From B18-G4 sp032250805 (GTDB lineage Bacteria > Bacteroidota > Bacteroidia > Bacteroidales > B18-G4), in NCBI GenBank assembly GCA_032250805.1, contig JAVVEM010000008.1:1-64000 (forward strand): DNA of 64,000 nucleotides, given 5' to 3'. Made by a program: the position numbers and the translations under genes. Positions 26,964 to 34,879 of this stretch are shown here, one piece after another. The first letter of the stretch is position 1, and the number at the start of each line of letters is the position of its first letter. Below the pieces are notes generated by a model. That model searched no databases and was not told the origin of the DNA. It saw only the letters and a list, made by a program, of their open reading frames with translations.

Positions 26964-28063
26964 TGTTCCGGTTTTGTGTTTTCAATGCGGTTATGGTAGT
27001 GTTTTGAGTCGCCCCATAAATGATAGTTGACACGCATTCCCATACCGGCAATATTTTCTTCCAGGCCGGCCAGGCTTGCTTCTGCCATATCAGTAAATAT
27101 GGGCTTGCCTTCGTACAGCATGTAATTGCATGCCTGCGCCGGTGGGGTGATGTTTGGCATGAATATGTTGGCGCCGGAGGCGATGGCTTTGATCCTTCCG
27201 GCCGGATCGAGGGTGTTCATGGCCGTTGACGCGGCCATGTTGATGTCTTTCATCATGATCCGCATCAGTGCTATCATCTTCAGGCTGAGATCAATCCGCT
27301 CTTCATCCGAAGGGATGTCGGCACATCTGCGGGCCAGAGGGGTGTCGGCATGTGGAATATAGGGGCCCATTCCCACCATATCGATATTGAAATCACGCAT
27401 AAAGATCAGGTCGTCGGCAAGATGTCCGGTGTGCTGGAAAGGCAAGCCTATCATCACTCCCGTACCTGTTTGGTATCCCAGCCGCTGAAGTGTCCTGAGT
27501 GCTTCCACACGCTTGTCGAAGCTGTGAAATTCGTCTCTGGGGTGCAGCTTCCCGTAAAGGCTCCGGCTGCTGGTTTCAATCCTTAAAAGGTAGCGATGGG
27601 CCCCGGCTTCATACCATTCGCGGTATATGTCTTCGGATTGTTCTCCGCAACTAAGGGTGATGCCCAGTTCATGATTGCTCAGTGATTTTATTTCCCTGAG
27701 CAGCTCAGTGATGCTGCTGGTAAATGTCCGGTCGCTGCGCTCGCCGCTCTGGATCACCACTGAGCCGAAGCCTTTTTTCCAGGCATATTCTGCCGCATGA
27801 AGCACTTCCCGGGTATTGAGCAGGTATCGTCCTGACTTATTGTTCCCGCTCCTGATGCCACAATAGTAACAGTTTTTCCGGCAGATATTCGATAATTCGA
27901 TCAATCCCCTGAGGCTTACCTGCCTGCCCACATATTTTGCGGCAACCCTTCTTGCACGGGCAAAAAGCAATTGCCGCTCATCTTCATCCTGTGTTTGCAA
28001 TATGTAGATGAGGTCCTCCCGGCTCAGGCTTTCTTTGCGGAGTATGCTTTCTGTTGTTTTCAT
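26960..28063 (-). CDS. hydE: [FeFe]-hydrogenase maturase, radical SAM protein HydE
   Basis: The 367-residue product contains the radical SAM cluster motif Cys61-x3-Cys65-x2-Cys68 (ICRKNCYYCG). The following TIM-barrel shows glycine-rich strands such as HELGITLSCGEQS (about 150) and TGTGVMIGLPFQHTG (about 210), typical of the BioB/HydE family. HydE acts on the HydG-derived iron synthon to build the diiron site of the H-cluster. It overlaps hydF by 4 bp and is 20 bp after hydG, so expression is coupled. Confidence 0.95.
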   Translation of the reverse strand: MKTTESILRKESLSREDLIYILQTQDEDERQLLFARARRVAAKYVGRQVSLRGLIELSNICRKNCYYCGIRSGNNKSGRYLLNTREVLHAAEYAWKKGFGSVVIQSGERSDRTFTSSITELLREIKSLSNHELGITLSCGEQSEDIYREWYEAGAHRYLLRIETSSRSLYGKLHPRDEFHSFDKRVEALRTLQRLGYQTGTGVMIGLPFQHTGHLADDLIFMRDFNIDMVGMGPYIPHADTPLARRCADIPSDEERIDLSLKMIALMRIMMKDINMAASTAMNTLDPAGRIKAIASGANIFMPNITPPAQACNYMLYEGKPIFTDMAEASLAGLEENIAGMGMRVNYHLWGDSKHYHNRIENTKPEQ

Positions 28064-28083
28064 CGGTTTTGGCGTTTTTCCGG

Positions 28084-29523
28084 TCAGAAATAGAGGTCGC
28101 GTTTTCCTGCTTTAACTAATTCTATCCGCTTGATCAATTCATTCTTAAGCTGGGGGGCGATTCCTCCATTCAGGTTATTATTGATGATGGCCCAGCCTTT
28201 TTCGGCCTGCTTCGCTGTGGCATAATCCTCGAGATATTCGGCCAGGGTAAGGATGGCATTGGGTGTGCAGAACTTCTTTATGAAACCCGGCACCGAAAAT
28301 TCCATAAAATGTTCGCCGGTTCTTCCTTTCCGGTAGCATGCCGTACAAAATGAGGGCAGGTACTCATGTTCAAGCAACTCGTCGATGACCTGGGCGAGGC
28401 TGCGTGTGTCGTGGATCAGGAATTGTTCTTTATTCAGATCCTGTATGGCTTGCAATTCCTTTTCACCGGCATAGGCGCCCATTTCCAGTTTTGTGCCGGC
28501 ATCGATCTGCGAAACCCCGAACGCAAGCACTTCCCTGCGGATATGCTCAGGCTCGCGGGCAGTGAGGATCATCCCCGTATAGGGCACGGCCAGCCGGAGA
28601 ATGGCCACCAGCTTAACAAAGTCCTTATCGCTCACGCCATATTTAGTGTCGATCTCATATTCGGCGGCATCCTGCAAGCGGGGAAAGGAAATGGTGTGCG
28701 GGCCAACCTGGTAGCATGCTTCGAGATGGTTGGTATGCCGCACCAGCGCCATCACCTCAAATTTCCAGTCATACAGGCCAAAGAGCGCACCGATCCCCAC
28801 ATCGTCGAGGCCGGCTTCCTGTGCACGGTCGAGGGCCGTTAAGCGGTAATTGTAATCTTTTTTCTTTCCCCCCCGGTGATACCAACTGTATGCTTCGGGG
28901 TGGTAAGTTTCCTGAAAAACCTGGTATGTGCCGATGCCGGCTTCTTTTACAATCCTGAAGCCTTCAATATCGAGCGGGGCGGCATTGATGTTCACTCTCC
29001 TGATCTCGCCCCGGCCTTTGCGCACATCATACACTGTCTTTACCGAATCGGCAATAAATTCGGGTGTATACTCCGGGTGCTCGCCATATACCAGGATGAG
29101 CCTTTTTTGCCCTTCCTGCTCCAGGGCTTCAACATTTTTTATTAATTCGTCGCGGCCCAGAGTTTTTCTTATGGCATCCTTGTTCGATGCCTTAAATCCG
29201 CAGTATTTGCAGTTGTTAATGCAATAATTTCCTACATATAAGGGGGCAAACAACACAATTCTGTTTCCATATACTTTTTGTTTCAGCCTGCGTGCGCCTT
29301 CCTTTATTTCTTCGACGAGGGCGGGGTCGTTGGTGTTCAGGAGCACGGCCACCTCCTGCATGGAGAGACGCTGTTTGTTCAGCGACTTTGCTATGATCTT
29401 TTTCACTGCAGAGCCATCTGTTACGGCTGTGTCGAGCATATCCCGGATCTCACCGGCATCGATGAAATTTTTCATGGGCTCGTCCTTGATCGCGTATTGT
29501 TCGGGTGTGAACTTCATGGCCAT
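28084..29523 (-). CDS. hydG: [FeFe]-hydrogenase maturase HydG, tyrosine lyase
   Basis: The 479-residue product has the radical SAM motif Cys101-x3-Cys105-x2-Cys108 (YCINNCKYCGF), placed after LFAPLYVGNY, and the C-terminal auxiliary cluster motif Cys-x2-Cys-x22-Cys (CTAC, ending FC) that distinguishes HydG from ThiH. It splits tyrosine to supply the CO and CN ligands of the H-cluster. It is 17 bp after the receiver-kinase hybrid and 20 bp before hydE, inside the operon. Length matches the family. Confidence 0.97.
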   Translation of the reverse strand: MAMKFTPEQYAIKDEPMKNFIDAGEIRDMLDTAVTDGSAVKKIIAKSLNKQRLSMQEVAVLLNTNDPALVEEIKEGARRLKQKVYGNRIVLFAPLYVGNYCINNCKYCGFKASNKDAIRKTLGRDELIKNVEALEQEGQKRLILVYGEHPEYTPEFIADSVKTVYDVRKGRGEIRRVNINAAPLDIEGFRIVKEAGIGTYQVFQETYHPEAYSWYHRGGKKKDYNYRLTALDRAQEAGLDDVGIGALFGLYDWKFEVMALVRHTNHLEACYQVGPHTISFPRLQDAAEYEIDTKYGVSDKDFVKLVAILRLAVPYTGMILTAREPEHIRREVLAFGVSQIDAGTKLEMGAYAGEKELQAIQDLNKEQFLIHDTRSLAQVIDELLEHEYLPSFCTACYRKGRTGEHFMEFSVPGFIKKFCTPNAILTLAEYLEDYATAKQAEKGWAIINNNLNGGIAPQLKNELIKRIELVKAGKRDLYF

Positions 29524-29540
29524 GTGTATTGTGAGTTAAA

Positions 29541-30689
29541 CTATACTGTTATCGTTGTATTGATCTTTGCAGGCTTAAGCCTCACGGTAAACGTGCTTCC
29601 CTTTTCCGGTTCACTCGCCACAGTGATGGTTCCGTCGTAGTTGTTATTTACAAGCTTCTTTACGATAGAGAGCCCAAGGCCGCTGCCGCTGATGTTTCTT
29701 GTTTTATTGTTTTTTATCCTCACAAATTCCTGGAAAAGCATCGAAAGTTCTTCATCGTTCATGCCGATACCCGTATCCTGAACCGTAATGATGAGCTGTT
29801 CTTTGTGTTGTTTAATGCTGATGTTCACCTCGCCATCCTCTTTGTTGTATTTCACGGCATTGGATATGAGGTTGTTGAAAATGATCTCAAGCTCGTTGGC
29901 ATCGGCATTAAAATTCAGTTCCTTCGGGGCATGAAGATAAATTTTTACATTTTGCTGTATAGCCATGGGCTCGATGGTATCCATCGCCATTCTTGCAACG
30001 GCAACAACATCCGACTCCTTTACCTGCCGTATCTTTTTTCCGGATTCAAGCTTGGTGAGGTCGAGCATGTCCATGATCAGGTTGCGCATACCTTTAATGC
30101 GTTCAATCGAACGGTCGATCATGGTTTCATAATCTTCAATGTTATCGCCCGCCTGTTTGTCTTTCATAATGTTGAGGTATCCTTCAACTGCATTGATGGG
30201 CGATTTTAGTTCGTGCGAAAGTACCGACAGGAACTGGAAGCGCACCTGTTTGCCGGCTTCGTCGAGCTGCCTGGTCATCCTTTTCAGGAAGAGGTGCTTG
30301 GTAATATTGTCGATCGATGCCCTTAATTCGTCAGGAGTAAAGGGCTTGGGAACGAAATTGTATGCACCGTTGTTGGTGGCTTTAACTGCCAGGTCGAGCG
30401 AAGCGTATGAGGTGATCATCATTACGATGGCATCGATATTGTTTTTCCTGATATATTCAAGCACTTCAATGCCATCCATGCCGGGCAGCTTATTGTCGAG
30501 CAGGACAATATCCGTTTCGCCGCGGTTTAATACCTCAATGGCGTATTCTCCTGTTTCGGCTTCTGTCAGGGCGAAATCAAAATCCTCCTCCATGAAGGGG
30601 TATCCAACAGAATAGTTCCTTAAAATGCGGGAGATGCCTGACCTGATCCCCGGTTCATCATCTACAACAAGTATATTGAGCGTAGCCAT
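29541..30689 (-). CDS. Receiver-histidine kinase hybrid protein
   Basis: The 382-residue product starts with a receiver domain (VVDDEPGI at 8-15, phospho-acceptor Asp in VLLDNKLPGMDG, Lys in VPKPF) then a HisKA domain (SVLSHELKSPINAVEGY, phosphorylatable His) and an HATPase domain (N box FNNLISNAVKY, G1 DTGIGM, G2 GSGLGLS). The receiver-first order makes it a candidate relay protein that receives a phosphate and controls its kinase. No sensor or membrane span is present. It lies 11 bp after the stand-alone receiver gene and 17 bp before hydG, so it is made with the hydrogenase. Confidence 0.9.
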   Translation of the reverse strand: MATLNILVVDDEPGIRSGISRILRNYSVGYPFMEEDFDFALTEAETGEYAIEVLNRGETDIVLLDNKLPGMDGIEVLEYIRKNNIDAIVMMITSYASLDLAVKATNNGAYNFVPKPFTPDELRASIDNITKHLFLKRMTRQLDEAGKQVRFQFLSVLSHELKSPINAVEGYLNIMKDKQAGDNIEDYETMIDRSIERIKGMRNLIMDMLDLTKLESGKKIRQVKESDVVAVARMAMDTIEPMAIQQNVKIYLHAPKELNFNADANELEIIFNNLISNAVKYNKEDGEVNISIKQHKEQLIITVQDTGIGMNDEELSMLFQEFVRIKNNKTRNISGSGLGLSIVKKLVNNNYDGTITVASEPEKGSTFTVRLKPAKINTTITV

Positions 30690-30700
30690 AGTGGTTTGAT

Positions 30701-31096
30701 TTAAAGTTTTAACAATTTGTTGATCTCGCGTTCAAGCTGATCTTTTCTTATGCCTTTTTCAAGGAACTTGTCGGCGTGGATCCACTTTTTATCTGCTTCA
30801 GTGTCGAGACTGAAATTCAGACCTGTTTCGGCGGTGACCGCCGAGGCAATGATGATGGGCAGGTGCGGGTATTTTTTCTTCATTTTGTAACTGAGGATAA
30901 ATCCGCTGTCTTTTTTTTCCATCATCAGGTCGATAATGGCCAGGTCGGGGGCTGAGTCTGCAATGGATTCTTCGGCCTCTTTTTCGCCCTGTGCCGTTCT
31001 TACTTCAAAGCCCATACTTTTAAGCTGTAGCTCGAGCTGGGCAAGATAATCCATGTCGTCGTCAACGATGAGGATGTGTTTTTTTGTGTTGTTCAT
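30701..31096 (-). CDS. Stand-alone receiver domain protein
   Basis: The 131-residue product is a CheY-like receiver only: acidic residues VDDDMD (11-16), acceptor Asp56 in AIIDLMM, Ser85 in ASA and Lys114 in FLEKG. It has no output domain, so it probably relays phosphate or binds a partner directly. It lies 18 bp after the hydrogenase-kinase gene. The segment between Ser85 and Lys114 is about eight residues longer than usual and contains the tract TAETGLNFSLDTE. Confidence 0.85.
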   Translation of the reverse strand: MNNTKKHILIVDDDMDYLAQLELQLKSMGFEVRTAQGEKEAEESIADSAPDLAIIDLMMEKKDSGFILSYKMKKKYPHLPIIIASAVTAETGLNFSLDTEADKKWIHADKFLEKGIRKDQLEREINKLLKL

Positions 31097-31114
31097 AACT
31101 TAATCTCCTATAAC

Positions 31115-33100
31115 TTATTTGCCTCTCGGCAACGTAATTGTAAATGTTGTTCCTGTTTGACCTTTAGCGGGGTCGGCATTCGAGTCGACCGAGATCTTTC
31201 CTTTATGCATTTTTACGATCCCGTAAACCAGGGGCAGTCCCAGGCCGGTACCTTTACCAACTTCCTTGGTGGTAAAGAAGGGTGTAAACAGCTTGTCCAT
31301 GTGCTTTTCGGGGATGCCATGCCCGGTATCGCTGATCATGATCTTCACACTGTGATCGTTGCCTTCCAGCCTGATGCCCAGTTCGCCGCCTTCAGGCATG
31401 GCTTCAACGGCATTTTTTTCAAGATTGGTAAGCACCTGCATCATTTGTTCCCGGTCGATACTTGCCGTCAAATGATCCGTTTCTACCCTGAAGCTGACCT
31501 TCACATTCCTGTCGTGTATGATGCTGCTGATGCTGTCGCTCAAAAATTCTTTCAGATCGGTTTCCTGAAGTCTTACCTGGTTTTTCCGGGCAAAGTTCAG
31601 CAGTCCTCCAACAATATGCTTGCAGCGCTCCGTTTGTTCTACAATGAGCTCGAGGTCTTTATAAACGGGATTTTCTTTTGATGTTTCATCTTTCAGGATG
31701 TTGCTGTACATGGTGATCACCCCGAGCGGGTTGTTCAATTCGTGGGCAATGCCTGCCGATAGTTGGCCCATGTGGGCAAGCTTTTCAGAGTGTCTGAGTG
31801 CTTGCTGGGTATTGGCGAGCTCTTCATTGCTCAGGTTAAGCTCTGCTACCGAGCGGTGAAGCTTTTCAATGGTAAAGGGCAGGCACATTTCGTCTTCGGC
31901 GAGTCCTTCGAAGATGGCAATGGCATGTTCGCGGCATGTTTCGTAACCGCATGCCCCACAGTTCAGGTGGTCATTATCATTATATTTTCCCATCGAATGG
32001 AGGATGGCCCTGATTTTATCCTTATCAGGTTCCGCTACGCGGCGGTCTTCGGCAATAAATTCCCTCGACAGATCCAGTTTATCGTACTTCATCATGTTTT
32101 TCTTCCATTCATCCCCGTCGAGCTGTTCAAGCTTTATTCTGGCGTAATTGCTCACGCGCAGCGTTCGTTCAAATTTTTTGCCTCCACACGATAATCCCGG
32201 GCCCATAATGCATCCGTCGCAGCACAACAGCTCGAGGTGCTGATCTCTGATCACGCCGTTTTCAAATTCTTTGATGGCTTCCCTGAAGTTTTCCTTTCCT
32301 TCGGCCACCAGCACATTGCCATGGCAAATGTCGTCATCGTGGTCGGTGGTCTGCAACAGACCCCTGCTAACAGGGAAGATGGCCCCTTTGCCGGAAGTGG
32401 GAGCATCAAACCCGCCATTTCCGTCCTTTTGTTCGTTAATGCCGGCTTGCTCCAGCATTCCTCGCAGCTCCCTGAAGGTAATGGCTTCGTCAATTTCATT
32501 GCTTTCGGCTTTCTTGGCAATGCACGGACCTACAAAAACGATCTTCACGTCCTTTCCGTATGTTTTCTTTATCATCCTGGCAGTTGCCGTCATGGGCGAA
32601 ACGATGGGCGCCAGCGATTTTGTGAGTTCCGGATGGTAATACTCAATATACCTGACGATTGCCGGGCAGTCGGAAGAGATGTAATTCTTTCCGTGGCGGT
32701 TTTTCAACAGCTTGCTGTACTCCTTTGCTACCAGGTCGGCACCAAACGAAACTTCAATGACTTTATCAAAGCCCAGGGCGCGTATCATGCCCGCAATGGC
32801 CGCAGGGTTGCTTAATTCTTTGAATTCGGCCGGGAAACTGGGAGCCAAAATGGCAAAAACCAAGTGATCTTTATTCAACAATTCATTAACCACATCACTG
32901 GTTTCCAGAAACACCTTGGCTCCCTGGTTGCATACTTTTATGCAGTTTCCACAACCGATGCAACGTTCGCTGACTACCTCAGCCTGTCCGTTCATGATCC
33001 TGATTGCTTTTGCAGGGCACTCGCGCACACAGGTAAAACACATCCTGCACCTGTCCTTTACGGTGAATACCAACTGTCTGTGTTTTATATCTGTGTTCAT
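31115..33100 (-). CDS. [FeFe]-hydrogenase domain fused to a histidine kinase, probable H2 sensor
   Basis: The 661-residue product begins with a 2x[4Fe-4S] ferredoxin domain (Cys18, 21, 24, 28 and 47, 50, 53, 57). Residues about 80-330 are the hydrogenase domain: H-cluster-type ligands Cys145 (SSDCP), Cys193 (VGPCIAKK), Cys293 and Cys297 (CCDGC). Compared with catalytic enzymes, the proton-relay Cys before Cys145 is Asp144. A further FeS domain (Cys381, 384, 389, 406) precedes a HisKA (His453 in AGIAHELNNP) and HATPase (DTGHGIP, GTGLGLP). This fits the sensory [FeFe]-hydrogenase group, with H2 as the likely signal. It sits 34 bp after hydA. Confidence 0.9.
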   Translation of the reverse strand: MNTDIKHRQLVFTVKDRCRMCFTCVRECPAKAIRIMNGQAEVVSERCIGCGNCIKVCNQGAKVFLETSDVVNELLNKDHLVFAILAPSFPAEFKELSNPAAIAGMIRALGFDKVIEVSFGADLVAKEYSKLLKNRHGKNYISSDCPAIVRYIEYYHPELTKSLAPIVSPMTATARMIKKTYGKDVKIVFVGPCIAKKAESNEIDEAITFRELRGMLEQAGINEQKDGNGGFDAPTSGKGAIFPVSRGLLQTTDHDDDICHGNVLVAEGKENFREAIKEFENGVIRDQHLELLCCDGCIMGPGLSCGGKKFERTLRVSNYARIKLEQLDGDEWKKNMMKYDKLDLSREFIAEDRRVAEPDKDKIRAILHSMGKYNDNDHLNCGACGYETCREHAIAIFEGLAEDEMCLPFTIEKLHRSVAELNLSNEELANTQQALRHSEKLAHMGQLSAGIAHELNNPLGVITMYSNILKDETSKENPVYKDLELIVEQTERCKHIVGGLLNFARKNQVRLQETDLKEFLSDSISSIIHDRNVKVSFRVETDHLTASIDREQMMQVLTNLEKNAVEAMPEGGELGIRLEGNDHSVKIMISDTGHGIPEKHMDKLFTPFFTTKEVGKGTGLGLPLVYGIVKMHKGKISVDSNADPAKGQTGTTFTITLPRGK

Positions 33101-33134
33101 TATATTTCGTATGATAAATGTTTAATGCAATCCT

Positions 33135-34859
33135 TTACTTCATTACTTCTCTTTCTGTATAATTTGTGTGCAGCAACTCATGGCTTTTATGCCCGCAGGG
33201 TTCTCCAAGGAAAGTGTTGTATATCTCAATGATATCAGGGTTTTTATGCGAAACTTTTATGCTTTCGCCTTCATCGATATCATAGAGGCTTTTCATCCTG
33301 GCAAGGATATCTTCCTTTTCGGCACCTATTTTTTGTCCTCCGCCGGCGATACATCCTCCCGGGCAGGCCATCACTTCAATAAAATGGATGTCGTTTCTTC
33401 CGGCCCTGATCTCGTCGAGGAGTATCCTTGCATTATTCAGTCCGCTAACCACTGCGATGCCAAGCTCCAGGTCGCCGATCTTTATGCTTGTTTCTTTTCT
33501 TCCGTTCATCCCCCTGATCTGCGGAATCCGGAATGCCGTGAGCTCTTTTCCTGTGATCTTATTGTAGGCAGTGCGGATGGCTGCTTCCATAACTCCGCCG
33601 GAGGCTCCAAACAGCTTTCCTGCCGAACTGCGGAATCCCATGGGAGAGTCGGCCAGCTCTGGTTCAAGCTTGTGGATGTCGACACCGTGCATGCGAATAA
33701 AATCAGCCAGCTCACGGGTGGTAAGCACGGCATCAACATCGCTAATGCCGTGGCGGGTCATCTCATTGCGCTGTGCTTCGAATTTTTTCGCCGTACACGG
33801 CATAATTGATACGGAGTAAATATTCTCGGGTTTAATGTTTTCCTTTTCGGCATAATAGCTTTTAATCACTGCGCCGAGCATTTGTTGCGGTGATTTGCAG
33901 CTTGAAATATTCGGGAGGAAATCCGCGGCAAACTCCTCTGCATATTTTATCCAGGCAGGGCAGCAACTGGTGATCATTGGCAGTGTGCCTCCGTTTGATA
34001 CGCGCTGGATCAGCTCCGCCGATTCTTCTATAATGGTGAGGTCGGCCGAAAATGTTGTGTCGAACACCGTTTTGAATCCTATCTTTCGCAGTGCGGCATT
34101 CAAAATGCCGTTGATGTCTTTTCCGGGCTCCATGCCGAAGGCTTCTGCCAACGATACCGATATGGCAGGGGCATACTGAACGACAAGTGTTTTGGAAGGA
34201 TCGTTCATGGCCTCTGTGATCTCGGCGAAATGATTCTTCTCGGTGAGTGCGCCTGTAGGGCAAACCATGATGCATTGTCCGCAATTCACACAACTGGAAG
34301 TGTTCAGTCCGCTGTTGAAAGCTGTTCCGATCACGGTATTGCTTCCGCGTCTGATAAAGTCGATGGCCGAAACCCCCATCACCTCTTCACACACCCTTAT
34401 GCATCTTCCGCATAGAATACATTTGTCGGGGTCGCGCACAATGCTGGGGCTCGACTGGTCGAGGTTATAATTGTTTTTCACGCCGTGGATGCGGCGCTCG
34501 GTAACGTTCAGTTCTTTCGAAAGCCCCTGCAGCTCACAGTTTCCGTTTCTTACACAATACAGGCAATCGTCGGGATGGTTCGAAAGCAGCAGCTCAACAA
34601 TGGTTTTGCGTGATTCGATCACCTTATTGGAGTGCGTGTTTATTTTCATTCCATCGGCTACCGGAAACGAGCAGGAAGAAACCAGCTTGCCGCTGTCTTC
34701 AAGTTCTACCACACACATCCTGCACGATCCGCTGGGAAACATATCTTTCATATGGCAGAGGGTGGGTACTTTTACGCCATTTCTTTCAAGCACATCCAGA
34801 ATGGTTTCACCGTTTTCGGCGGCCACTTTTTTCTTGTTTATTACGATTTCAAAGCTCAT
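33135..34859 (-). CDS. hydA: Catalytic subunit HydA of trimeric [FeFe]-hydrogenase
   Basis: The 574-residue protein has an N-terminal [2Fe-2S] domain (Cys35, 46, 49, 63), a His95/Cys99/Cys102/Cys108 [4Fe-4S] site, two ferredoxin clusters (Cys147-157 and Cys190-200) and the H-cluster motifs L1 TSCCPAW (Cys299, Cys300), L2 MPCTAKK (Cys355) and L3 ACPGGC (Cys499, Cys503). These numbers coincide with clostridial CpI. With HydB and HydC it would form a soluble complex that couples H2 to NAD(H) and ferredoxin. It lies 20 bp after hydB and 34 bp before the sensor gene. Confidence 0.97.
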   Translation of the reverse strand: MSFEIVINKKKVAAENGETILDVLERNGVKVPTLCHMKDMFPSGSCRMCVVELEDSGKLVSSCSFPVADGMKINTHSNKVIESRKTIVELLLSNHPDDCLYCVRNGNCELQGLSKELNVTERRIHGVKNNYNLDQSSPSIVRDPDKCILCGRCIRVCEEVMGVSAIDFIRRGSNTVIGTAFNSGLNTSSCVNCGQCIMVCPTGALTEKNHFAEITEAMNDPSKTLVVQYAPAISVSLAEAFGMEPGKDINGILNAALRKIGFKTVFDTTFSADLTIIEESAELIQRVSNGGTLPMITSCCPAWIKYAEEFAADFLPNISSCKSPQQMLGAVIKSYYAEKENIKPENIYSVSIMPCTAKKFEAQRNEMTRHGISDVDAVLTTRELADFIRMHGVDIHKLEPELADSPMGFRSSAGKLFGASGGVMEAAIRTAYNKITGKELTAFRIPQIRGMNGRKETSIKIGDLELGIAVVSGLNNARILLDEIRAGRNDIHFIEVMACPGGCIAGGGQKIGAEKEDILARMKSLYDIDEGESIKVSHKNPDIIEIYNTFLGEPCGHKSHELLHTNYTEREVMK

Positions 34860-34879
34860 TGATCTTTGTTGTTTAAGGA

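Noticed and set aside
31076..32815. Long open frames on the plus strand across the hydrogenase-kinase gene
   Set aside because: They run antisense to a gene with complete domain motifs, lack recognisable domains and are explained by codon bias of the real gene on the minus strand.
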